Source: Verrucomicrobiaceae bacterium | GTDB taxonomy: Bacteria > Verrucomicrobiota > Verrucomicrobiia > Verrucomicrobiales > Verrucomicrobiaceae | Direction of reading: 5' to 3' | DNA length: 5,988 nucleotides | NCBI GenBank assembly: GCA_021151605.1 | Contig: JAGKWZ010000412.1 | Span: forward strand, 1 to 5,988 | In this document: piece by piece, positions 1 to 5,988 of the stretch | How positions within the stretch are numbered: the stretch's first letter is position 1 | Layout of the letters: each line of letters starts with the position of its first letter | Translations under genes and position numbers: made by a program | Notes under the pieces: model-generated | Databases searched by the model: none | What the model was told of the DNA's origin: nothing | What the model saw: the letters and a program-made list of their open reading frames with translations, nothing else

Positions 1-1
1 C

Positions 2-976
2 GCCATTTCCATCGATCATGCCGACAAAGGCCGCGACAAGGGCGATGTGAAGGAACCAGGCCGCATTGCCGAGGACACGTCCCATGCGAATGTGGTCTCG
101 CCGTTTCGTTTTGAGGGCGAAAAGACCTTCGCCGAGGCCGGGAAGGTCACGCACCTGCCTGTCAAAGAAACGCCCGAGGTGCCGTGGGAGGGCAAGTGGG
201 AGAACCTCGAAGCCTTCGGAGCCGATGGTGAAGGCAAGCAAGACTCCAGCGCCGCCTTGCAACGCGCCATCGACTCCGGCGCGGACACGATCTACCTGCC
301 CGCAGGCAAGGAGTTCTTCTTCAACAGCGAAGTCATCCTCCGCGGCCGCGTGAAACGCATCATCGGCCTCGAAGGTCGCTTTCACACGGAAGGGAAGGCC
401 GTGTGGCGCCTTGTCGATGGCGAAAACACGGCTCCCGACGTCATCATTGAGCGCATAAGTAATCGCAGCGGCGGCCACGTGATTCAGCTTCGTCATGAGT
501 CGAAGCGCACGCTCATCGTCAGCAGCGTCATCGGCTTCGATGTCGAAGGCCACGGCAGCGGCGACCTATTCGCAGATGACTTGTGCGGCCAGTTGAACCT
601 GCAACAGCCCGGCCAGAGCGCGTGGTGTCGCCAGCTCAACATCGAGCACCCCGGCACCATGTGCCGCAACAACGGCGGGAAACTGTGGATCCTCGGCATG
701 AAGACCGAACGAGTTGGCACCATCATCGAAACCGTGAATGGCGGCATCACCGACGCCTCGGGCATCTTCCTCTACTCCAACGAAGGCTGGCGCGAAGGCC
801 TGCCCGCCTTCCTCATAGAAAACAGCACCGCCACCCTCTGCGGCATCAACGAACGAAACTACAACCGCCAGCCCGTCACCCTCTGGATCCGCGAGACGCA
901 GGGCAACGAGACACGCGAGACCCCAAAGCTGCCGTGGGTGTATCTCAGCCGATTGCTGAGCGATCCGTCGCGCTGA
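2..976 (+). CDS. Pectate-lyase-fold (right-handed beta-helix) protein, 5' end outside window
   Basis: The frame is open from base 2, with 324 residues visible before TGA at 974-976. An in-frame GTG at 47 could start translation, but the open frame upstream and the lack of a signal peptide there argue that the gene begins before the window. Visible residues 72-76 (FGADG), then KQDSSAALQRAI, then a TIYLPAG strand, are the classic first turn of the pectate lyase 3 / GH28-related beta-helix family. In that family a short helix precedes the parallel coils. Later segments such as GGKLWILGMKTE and a C-terminal PVTLWIRETQGNETR strand fit a subfamily I recall from Verrucomicrobia and Planctomycetes, usually secreted. 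Substrate and activity (lyase, hydrolase, epimerase or binding only) cannot be read from the sequence. It ends 22 bases before the next gene on the same strand, so co-transcription is likely. The fold call is fairly sure; the function is not. Confidence 0.8.
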   Translation, partial: AISIDHADKGRDKGDVKEPGRIAEDTSHANVVSPFRFEGEKTFAEAGKVTHLPVKETPEVPWEGKWENLEAFGADGEGKQDSSAALQRAIDSGADTIYLPAGKEFFFNSEVILRGRVKRIIGLEGRFHTEGKAVWRLVDGENTAPDVIIERISNRSGGHVIQLRHESKRTLIVSSVIGFDVEGHGSGDLFADDLCGQLNLQQPGQSAWCRQLNIEHPGTMCRNNGGKLWILGMKTERVGTIIETVNGGITDASGIFLYSNEGWREGLPAFLIENSTATLCGINERNYNRQPVTLWIRETQGNETRETPKLPWVYLSRLLSDPSR

Positions 977-987
977 GCTTCGTTTAA

Positions 988-993
988 AGAAGG
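988..993 (+). promoter_or_regulatory. Shine-Dalgarno site for the Asp-box protein
   Basis: AGAAGG lies 5 bases before the ATG at 999. It is a good purine-rich match at normal spacing and supports that start. The start is also supported by the signal peptide that begins there. Confidence 0.6.
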
Positions 994-998
994 CCGAC

Positions 999-3854
999 AT
1001 GAAATCCATCCTTTGCCTCCTCCTCGCCAGCGCTGCGCTTGCTCAGCAGCCGCAGCTCAAAACAGGCCCGAATGCCGATCTCGGCGGCGCTTTGCTTATG
1101 CCGGCGAATGACGAATGGAATCGCGATGTGTCCAAAGACGAGGTCGATCCGCTGAGTGATGCGATCATTGCGTCCATCGGCGCGGAGACGGGGCTGCATG
1201 AGGACTTTGGTGTGGTGTGGAAGGGGCAGCCGGGAGGGATTCCGTATTACGTCGTGAGCGGCGATCAGCCGAAGGTGCCCATCGCTTTTGAATACGCGGA
1301 CGAGAGTGATCCGGGGCCGTATCCCATCCCGCCGGATGCCCACATCGAAGGCGGACCGCAGGCGGAGGGCGACCGGCATGTGTTGGTGCTCGATAAGGAC
1401 AACTGGAAGCTCTACGAGCTGTTTCATTCGTTCCCGCTCGATGGCGGCAAATCATGGAAAGCCAGCAGCGGAGCCGTTTTCGATCTAAAGAACCCCAAAC
1501 CGCGTCCCGCAGGTTGGACCAGCGCCGATGCAGCCGGTTTGCCGATTTTACCCGGACTCGCCCGCTACGACGAGATCTGCGGCGCGAAGAAGCTCACGCA
1601 CGCGCTGCGCTTCACCGTGAAAAAGAGCCGCCGCGCCTACGTGCCGCCCGCCACGCACTTCGCCAGTCCGCACAAAGATGAAAACCTGCCACCGATGGGC
1701 ATGCGCGTGCGATTGAAGGCCAGCTTTGACACCTCGAAATTCACCGGCGCGGCCAAAGTGATCCTCGAAGGCCTGAAAACTCACGGCATGATCCTCGCCG
1801 ACAACGGCGGCGATTGGTTCATCAGCGGCGCACCCGATGATCGCTGGAACCACGAGGAACTGCTGCCCATCCGCAAGGTGAAGGGCAAGGACCTCGAAGT
1901 CGTGAAAAACCCGAAAGAAGTCTGGGCAATGACGGACCTGAGCGGTCTGTTTCGTTCTCAAGACGCCGGTGTGACGTGGCGGAAGATGTCCGCCGATGTC
2001 GAACGCGGCGTGATGGCCCGAAAGCAGATCGTCTCGCACAACCGGCAGTTCGCCATCGATCCGAAGGACTCGAAGCATCTGTATTGGGGCGTGTGCAGCA
2101 TGATCTGGGCCTCGCACAATGGCGGCGTGACGTGGCAGGCGGTGTTTGGCGCCGCACCGAAGGTCGGCGATGACAAAACACCGCAACTCGGCCACGCGAT
2201 GGCCTGTGCGGCGGACGGCAGCGTGTATGCGCTCGATCACGAAAGCACGCTGCGCGTCTCACGCGATCATGGTGCGACATGGTCGGAGCTGACGAAGCCG
2301 CCGGTGGCGAAGAACTCGCCGGACACGCCCGCGTTTCCATTCCTCCTCGCCGATGGCACGCTGTGCGTCGCGTGCCGGCCATCGCCGGGCCTCGCCATCT
2401 CGAAGGACGGCGGCAAAACGTGGGGGATGACACTCCCGGAGAGCATCATCCTCACTGCGCGTGCCACACCGACAGGCAGCGGCTTGTTCGCGTTTGATTC
2501 GACCGGCAAACTTCACCGCAGCCTCGATGGCGGCGCGAGCTTCACGATGATCAAAGAGGTGCCGCACCAGTGGCAGCCGGGTCTGCGCTTTGCGGGAGGT
2601 CTCGCCGTCGCGAGTGGTGGCAAAGTCATGCTTTGGGCCCTGAGCCAGCTCGTCGTGAGCAGCGACAACGGCGAAACGTGGACGCGGCATCGCATCGAGA
2701 CGAATTGGGATCGCGGCAGCTACCCGGGCATGAATCGCTACGCCTCGCCCGAGGGCAAATGCAGCACGCTCACCGTCACCGCCGATGGCCAAACGTGGCT
2801 GAAGTGCGACAGCTCGCTCATGTGCCGCAGCACCGACTTCGGCGTGAGCTGGACCGGCAGCACCACGGGCCTGCAAGTGCTCTGCTACTTCCAAGGCCCT
2901 GCCATCAGCCCGCATGATCCGCAGCAGGCCATGGTCGCCGCTTTGGATCAAGGCGTCTTCAAAACCGAGGACAATGGCGCGACGTGGAAACCCGTGCGTG
3001 TGCAAACCGAATGGTGGAACGACGACTGGCAGAACCACGACGGCAGTGTCGTCAAAGCGCATCCGAAGCTGCCGAAGACCTGGTTTGCCATCATCCACGG
3101 CCACGGCGGCACGCGGCATCCGCGGTTGCATCGCACGGATGACGGTGGTGAGACGTGGAGGCTCGTTTTGGACCTCAAAGAGCAGTTCGGCGGCGAATGG
3201 GGCAAGTGGCTCGACGACAGCGAGATGGGCGATTTGTGCTTCGATCCCTCGAATGCCGATATGATGCACCTCGCGAACTACCAGCTCGGTGTCTTCAAAA
3301 GCAGCGATGGCGGTCAGACCTGGAAACACACGCTGAAAACGAAGAACGGCCTCATCCTCGTCACCAGTCCCAGCGGCCAGCATGTGTATCTGCAATGCCT
3401 CAAACGCACCGGCCTCTACGCCAGCCACGATCGCGGCGAGACTTGGGCCGTCTCCCACGCCGCCGATGGCGTGGACGGCCTCGTGCATCATCCCACGGAT
3501 GAAACCACGCTCTTCATCAGCGACGGCCAGCACGAGAACTACTGGAGCTACAAAGGCACCCGCCCCGCGAAGCTCCTCAAAAGCACTGACGCTGGCAAAA
3601 CATGGACGCAACTCGCCGCGCTCGACAGCGGCCCGCTCTACATCGATCCCGTGAATCCCAACATCATGCTCATGAGCACTCTCCACGGTGGCCAAGGCAT
3701 CCTCCGCAGCACCGACGGCGGCAAAACATGGGCCGATTTTCATCACGACGCCCCCAGCTACACCGCTCGCGGCTTCACCTACGGCGGCGCGCCCGGCAGC
3801 GTCATTTATCACATGTTTGGCAATATGGCCCGCACCACGAAACTCCATGACTAA
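999..3854 (+). CDS. Secreted N-domain plus 13-repeat Asp-box beta-propeller protein
   Basis: 951 residues. Residues 1-15 (MKSILCLLLASAALA) form a Sec signal peptide with an ALA cleavage site before QQ, so the protein is exported. Residues about 30-300 form a domain of unknown function. Its landmarks are GDRHVLVLDKD (about 124-134), PAGWTSADAAGLPILPG (about 170-186), MGMRVRLKASFD (233-244) and GMILADNGGDWFISGAPD (about 263-280). I recall this pattern from secreted proteins of other bacteria, without an assigned function. From residue 320 onward there are 13 Asp boxes (S/T-x-D-x-G-x-T/S-W/F) starting at 320, 372, 421, 468, 508, 554, 611, 656, 713, 768, 809, 862 and 904, spaced 40-57 residues, each matching about one propeller blade. 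That number fits two joined seven-bladed propellers, as in GH74 xyloglucanases, or one large ring as in sortilin/VPS10. Asp boxes are structural, so sialidase or xyloglucanase activity cannot be claimed. A role in binding or cleaving extracellular glycans is inferred from the neighbours. Confidence 0.85.
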   Translation: MKSILCLLLASAALAQQPQLKTGPNADLGGALLMPANDEWNRDVSKDEVDPLSDAIIASIGAETGLHEDFGVVWKGQPGGIPYYVVSGDQPKVPIAFEYADESDPGPYPIPPDAHIEGGPQAEGDRHVLVLDKDNWKLYELFHSFPLDGGKSWKASSGAVFDLKNPKPRPAGWTSADAAGLPILPGLARYDEICGAKKLTHALRFTVKKSRRAYVPPATHFASPHKDENLPPMGMRVRLKASFDTSKFTGAAKVILEGLKTHGMILADNGGDWFISGAPDDRWNHEELLPIRKVKGKDLEVVKNPKEVWAMTDLSGLFRSQDAGVTWRKMSADVERGVMARKQIVSHNRQFAIDPKDSKHLYWGVCSMIWASHNGGVTWQAVFGAAPKVGDDKTPQLGHAMACAADGSVYALDHESTLRVSRDHGATWSELTKPPVAKNSPDTPAFPFLLADGTLCVACRPSPGLAISKDGGKTWGMTLPESIILTARATPTGSGLFAFDSTGKLHRSLDGGASFTMIKEVPHQWQPGLRFAGGLAVASGGKVMLWALSQLVVSSDNGETWTRHRIETNWDRGSYPGMNRYASPEGKCSTLTVTADGQTWLKCDSSLMCRSTDFGVSWTGSTTGLQVLCYFQGPAISPHDPQQAMVAALDQGVFKTEDNGATWKPVRVQTEWWNDDWQNHDGSVVKAHPKLPKTWFAIIHGHGGTRHPRLHRTDDGGETWRLVLDLKEQFGGEWGKWLDDSEMGDLCFDPSNADMMHLANYQLGVFKSSDGGQTWKHTLKTKNGLILVTSPSGQHVYLQCLKRTGLYASHDRGETWAVSHAADGVDGLVHHPTDETTLFISDGQHENYWSYKGTRPAKLLKSTDAGKTWTQLAALDSGPLYIDPVNPNIMLMSTLHGGQGILRSTDGGKTWADFHHDAPSYTARGFTYGGAPGSVIYHMFGNMARTTKLHD

Positions 3855-3966
3855 ACTGCTTCCGTTCTTTCTTCTGAGCACCTTGCATGCGGCGGGCTCC
3901 ACCACGCCTGGCGAGATCACGACCCCGTTTCCGACGATCACCAATCTCGCCGTTGAATGGCACTAG
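3847..3966 (+). pseudogene. 5' stump of a secreted fibronectin III-like/beta-helix protein
   Basis: The ATG at 3847 lies inside the end of the Asp-box gene (8-base overlap, ATGACTAA), which suggests translational coupling. No separate Shine-Dalgarno site is evident. The 39-residue product begins MTKLLPFFLLSTLHAAGS, a good signal peptide, followed by TTPGEITTPFPTITNLAVEWH and TAG at 3964-3966. The TTPFPTITNLAVEW segment matches, from memory, the mature start of large secreted proteins of Planctomycetes and Verrucomicrobia. There it continues as an IEGD-type fibronectin III-like domain and then a beta-helix. Here the homology stops abruptly. Neither of the other two plus-strand frames continues the motif in the next 60 bases, so a simple frameshift does not explain it; a deletion or replacement does. 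The alternative, a genuine 39-residue secreted peptide, seems less likely. Confidence 0.6.
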
Positions 3967-4005
3967 CGAAGATGCGGAGGATCGGAAGGGCCTGACGCTA
4001 AGTGC
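3960..4005. repeat. Imperfect inverted repeat across the stump's stop codon
   Basis: The left arm GCACTAGCG (3960-3968) pairs with the right arm CGCTAAGTGC (3996-4005) over nine pairs with one bulged base, around a 27-base loop. The TAG that ends the truncated gene is inside the left arm. There is no T-run after the right arm, so this is not a typical intrinsic terminator. It could be a chance structure, a rearrangement scar or a recombination site. Confidence 0.35.
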
Positions 4006-4055
4006 GAAGTCAAAGGTCTGTGTATGACTGGCGCCAAAAAACCAAGCCGTGTCCG

Positions 4056-4406
4056 TCAGAGCACCGTGGTGTTCACGATCTTGTTTTTCTCGTTCAAAAG
4101 GAGACGCTTCGGCACCACCGGTGTCTCGCTTTGGCCGAAGGCCATGATGGTGATCATGTGCCCGGTGCTGATGCGGTGCGCTGCTGCGCCATTCACGATG
4201 ATCGACCCCGATCCTGCCGGAGCCGTGATGACGTAGGTCTCCAGACGCTGGCCGTTCGTGATCGAGGTCACCAGGACCTTCTCCCCCTCCCAGAGGTCCG
4301 CCGCCGCCATCAGATCCGTCGGGATGGTGATGCTCCCTTCGTAATGAATGTTGGAATCAGTGACAGTCGCGCGGTGGATTTTGGATTTGAGGAGGGTTCG
4401 GAGCAC
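4056..4406 (-). CDS. panD: Aspartate 1-decarboxylase proenzyme (pyruvoyl-dependent)
   Basis: PanD converts L-aspartate to beta-alanine and CO2 in the cytoplasm, supplying pantothenate and coenzyme A synthesis. The 116-residue product matches the family along its whole length (the E. coli protein is 126). The proenzyme cleaves itself at Gly24-Ser25, and Ser25 becomes the pyruvoyl cofactor; HYEGS at residues 21-25 is intact and at the canonical positions. Also present are Lys9, Arg54, Thr57, Tyr58 (NGQRLETY) and the NGAAAH segment starting at Asn72, all known active-site or structural positions. The start aligns exactly with other PanD proteins (MLRTLLKSKIHR) but is a GTG, complement of 4404-4406. 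An in-frame TGA two codons upstream excludes a longer form. No good Shine-Dalgarno site sits at normal spacing; TGAGG lies only one base before the GTG. panB and panC are not in the window, so panD stands alone here, divergent from the deacetylase gene. Confidence 0.95.
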   Translation of the reverse strand: MLRTLLKSKIHRATVTDSNIHYEGSITIPTDLMAAADLWEGEKVLVTSITNGQRLETYVITAPAGSGSIIVNGAAAHRISTGHMITIMAFGQSETPVVPKRLLLNEKNKIVNTTVL

Positions 4407-4494
4407 GCCTCAGATTCAGCAAGGCAGCCCCCCTTTGCAAGAGCGCCTTGGGCGCGGGGTTGCGTCTGCGGGCATCGTCGTTTAAACCAAAGCC
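4407..4494. promoter_or_regulatory. Divergent intergenic region between panD and the deacetylase gene
   Basis: These 88 bases separate two divergent starts and should hold promoters for both, though I see no convincing -35/-10 pair for either. A perfect small hairpin, GCGCC-TTG-GGCGC, lies at 4443-4455 with no T-run after it. TCGTTTAAA at 4478-4486, containing the palindrome GTTTAAAC together with the next base, lies 8 bases before the deacetylase ATG. The same nonamer precedes the Asp-box gene (980-988). Confidence 0.35.
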
Positions 4495-5808
4495 ATGCGG
4501 TTCCTCCTGATCTGTCTCCTTGCAGCCCTCACCTGCCTCACCTCATGCAAGCGCATTGAGGCGAAGCTCGACCGCCTTGCCCGGCTGGCAGGGCTGACCA
4601 CAGCGGCGGAGGAAGTCCCGAAAAAGAAGGCCGAACCGGTGCTCACGGCAGAGCAGCAGGCACTGGAGGCCAAAGTGCTGAACAGCGCCGTCTTTGAAAC
4701 CGTCAAGCCCGAGGTCGTGACCCCTAAGGTAGAGACCTTTGAGCTGAACAAATCCGCCGTGGTTTCCATCCTGGGCTACCATGACTTCAAAGCACGCGGA
4801 GGCAGCCCGATGCTCATCAACGGCACCAAGTTTGCCGAGCAGATGAAGGCCATCAAAGAGTCGGGCATCCCCGTCATCTCTTTGAGTGACGTTTTGGAAT
4901 GGCGGAAGGGAAAGAAGAACATCCCTGAAGAGGCCATCGTCATCACCATGGATGACGGCTGGGAAGGCGTGTACACCTTCGCCTACCCCGTGCTGAAGGA
5001 GTATGGCTTCCCCTTCACCATCTACCTTTACAAAAAGTATGTGAACATCGGCGGTCGGTCGCTGAGCTGGGTGCAGATCCGCGAGATGATGAAAAATGGC
5101 TGCGAAGTCGGCAGCCACAGCGTCTCTCATGAAAGCCTGCGCGGGAATAAAAAGCGCAACGAGGCGGACCAGCAGCTCTGGCTGCTCGGCGAACTGAAAG
5201 ACTCGAAGGAGTTCCTCGAAAAGAACCTCAGCACCACCTGTACCTCCTTCGCCTACCCCTTCGGCATCTTTGACGAAAGCACCACCGAGCTCGCTCAACA
5301 GGTCGGTTATGAAACCCTGATCACCGTGAACAGTCAAAAAGTCACCTGGGAATCTCCGCTGGGGAAACTGGGGCGCTACATCATCCACGGAGACAGCGAT
5401 ACGAACTTCAAGCTCGCCACCAGCTTCCGTGGCCGAGGCGATGTGTCCTCGAGCCACTTCCTCACCTCGAGCGCCAAGGATGAAAAGGGCAACGCCCTCG
5501 TCGAACTCTCCCCCGTCCCCGAAGAGCTGGTCAAAGAACGCCAGCCCATCATCACCGCCAAGCTGGCCCGACTCGGCACCGTGGCCCCGGAGACGGTTCG
5601 CCTGCGGGTTGCAGGTCTCGGCACCGTCCCAGCCCGCTATGACCCGACCACGATGACCGTCTCCTACAAGCTTCCCTACCGCCTTCGTCGCGAAGACTGT
5701 CAGGTCACGCTGAACTTCAAACGCGCTGCCGATCAGCCGGACGAAGTCGTCGGCTGGCGGTTCAAAATCGACCTCGCCGCAGCTTACCTGCCGCTAAGGC
5801 TGCCGTGA
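4495..5808 (+). CDS. Lipoprotein polysaccharide deacetylase (NodB/CE4 family) with C-terminal Ig-like domain
   Basis: 437 residues. The N-terminus MRFLLICLLAALTCLTSC ends in an LTSC lipobox with Cys18, so it is probably a lipoprotein anchored in a cell-envelope membrane. A charged, probably helical linker (about 19-85) follows. The NodB domain (about 88-320) has a YHDF strand (Tyr95, His96), the TMDDGW motif with Asp153 (likely base) and Asp154 (metal), the HSVSH zinc motif (His208, His212), and FAYPFG (Tyr254-Gly257). The CE4 catalytic set is therefore largely intact. The arginine often preceding YP in motif 3 is alanine here, as in some PgaB-like members. The family removes N- or O-acetyl groups from polysaccharides such as poly-N-acetylglucosamine, peptidoglycan or xylan; the substrate here is unknown. 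Residues about 340-430 (SPVPEELVKERQPIITAKL, then RYDPTTMTVSY and WRFKID) look like a bacterial Ig-like beta-sandwich, possibly for binding. The start is fixed by the lipoprotein signal, although no Shine-Dalgarno sequence is visible. The gene appears monocistronic, since the next gene converges on it. Confidence 0.9.
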   Translation: MRFLLICLLAALTCLTSCKRIEAKLDRLARLAGLTTAAEEVPKKKAEPVLTAEQQALEAKVLNSAVFETVKPEVVTPKVETFELNKSAVVSILGYHDFKARGGSPMLINGTKFAEQMKAIKESGIPVISLSDVLEWRKGKKNIPEEAIVITMDDGWEGVYTFAYPVLKEYGFPFTIYLYKKYVNIGGRSLSWVQIREMMKNGCEVGSHSVSHESLRGNKKRNEADQQLWLLGELKDSKEFLEKNLSTTCTSFAYPFGIFDESTTELAQQVGYETLITVNSQKVTWESPLGKLGRYIIHGDSDTNFKLATSFRGRGDVSSSHFLTSSAKDEKGNALVELSPVPEELVKERQPIITAKLARLGTVAPETVRLRVAGLGTVPARYDPTTMTVSYKLPYRLRREDCQVTLNFKRAADQPDEVVGWRFKIDLAAAYLPLRLP

Positions 5809-5842
5809 GTTCCGGGAGAAGGAGAAGCCAGGCGGATCAGAG

Positions 5843-5988
5843 TTACAGCTTCCGCAGGTAGCCGTCGCAGCGGTTGTGCCAGCCGGTCAGCCAGCGCTGT
5901 TCCTCACGCGCCGGAGGGGCGTTTCGCACGCGCCGACTGAGCACGGTTTTGGCAGATTTGGCAAAGGCGGCGGGGGTGGGAGTGGACA
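5843..5988 (-). CDS. C-terminal part (or nearly all) of an unidentified small basic protein
   Basis: A minus-strand frame is open from the window edge to TAA (complement of 5843-5845), giving 47 visible residues ending in RWLTGWHNRCDGYLRKL. The aromatic, basic C-terminus looks like real protein, but I do not recognise the family. The frame enters the window with the partial codon _TG followed by TCC ACT. If the base just outside is A, G or T, a start codon would sit exactly there, giving a 48-residue protein; otherwise this is the tail of a longer gene. It converges on the deacetylase gene with a 34-base gap in which I see no clear terminator hairpin. Confidence 0.5.
   Translation of the reverse strand, partial: STPTPAAFAKSAKTVLSRRVRNAPPAREEQRWLTGWHNRCDGYLRKL

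Noticed and set aside
1956..3854. Sialidase or xyloglucanase assignment from the Asp boxes
   Set aside because: Asp boxes stabilise propeller blades in many unrelated proteins. No sialidase arginine triad or FRIP motif was seen, and GH74 catalytic residues could not be located by eye.
2259..3944. 561-codon open frame on the minus strand opposite the Asp-box gene
   Set aside because: It is the complement of a strongly supported coding frame with 13 protein repeats. Its translation has no motifs or signal, and such shadows are common in GC-rich genes.
3990..4009. CTGACGCTAAGTGCGAA resembles a conserved 16S rRNA segment
   Set aside because: The similarity covers under 20 bases with one gap, and the flanks do not match, so it is probably chance.
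4031..4060. T-run downstream of panD (minus strand, opposite the A-run at 4035-4041) as an intrinsic terminator
   Set aside because: I could not find a stable stem directly before the T-run.
4002..4559. 185-codon plus-strand frame over panD
   Set aside because: It is antisense to a full-length, motif-perfect PanD and overlaps the deacetylase start.
4543..5457. 304-codon open frame on the minus strand opposite the deacetylase gene
   Set aside because: The plus strand carries intact catalytic motifs; the antisense translation looks like low-information Ala/Gly/Val/Asp-rich shadow sequence.

Overview
The window looks like a bacterial chromosome segment of high GC (estimated by eye at about 60%). 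The secreted glycan-related proteins and their styles suggest a Verrucomicrobia/Planctomycetes-type organism, perhaps a Prosthecobacter/Verrucomicrobium relative. This is inferred from gene content, since no rRNA or other marker is present.

Left block (1-3966, plus strand). This is a tightly packed run of exported-protein genes. It starts with the 3' part of a pectate-lyase-fold (right-handed beta-helix) protein. After a 22-base gap comes a 951-residue secreted protein: an N-terminal domain of unknown function followed by 13 recognisable Asp-box repeats, probably a large or tandem beta-propeller. The third gene starts inside the end of the second (8-base overlap) and has a clear signal peptide, but stops after 39 residues in the middle of a recognisable motif. 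It looks like the 5' stump of a larger secreted protein. The three were probably one transcription unit for extracellular polysaccharide binding or degradation.

Junction (3967-4055). This short stretch has no gene. An imperfect inverted repeat straddles the premature stop codon of the stump. The boundary between the accessory block and the core genes lies here.

Right block (4056-5988). panD (aspartate 1-decarboxylase, beta-alanine for pantothenate/CoA) lies on the minus strand with an apparent GTG start. It is divergent, across 88 bases, from a plus-strand lipoprotein with a NodB-type polysaccharide deacetylase domain and a C-terminal Ig-like domain. The 3' end of a minus-strand gene of unknown function converges on the deacetylase and runs to the window edge.

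No tRNA, rRNA, CRISPR array, transposase or complete insertion sequence was seen. The most notable points are the N-domain/Asp-box fusion and the truncated third gene with its junction structure. I found no convincing multi-gene undescribed system.
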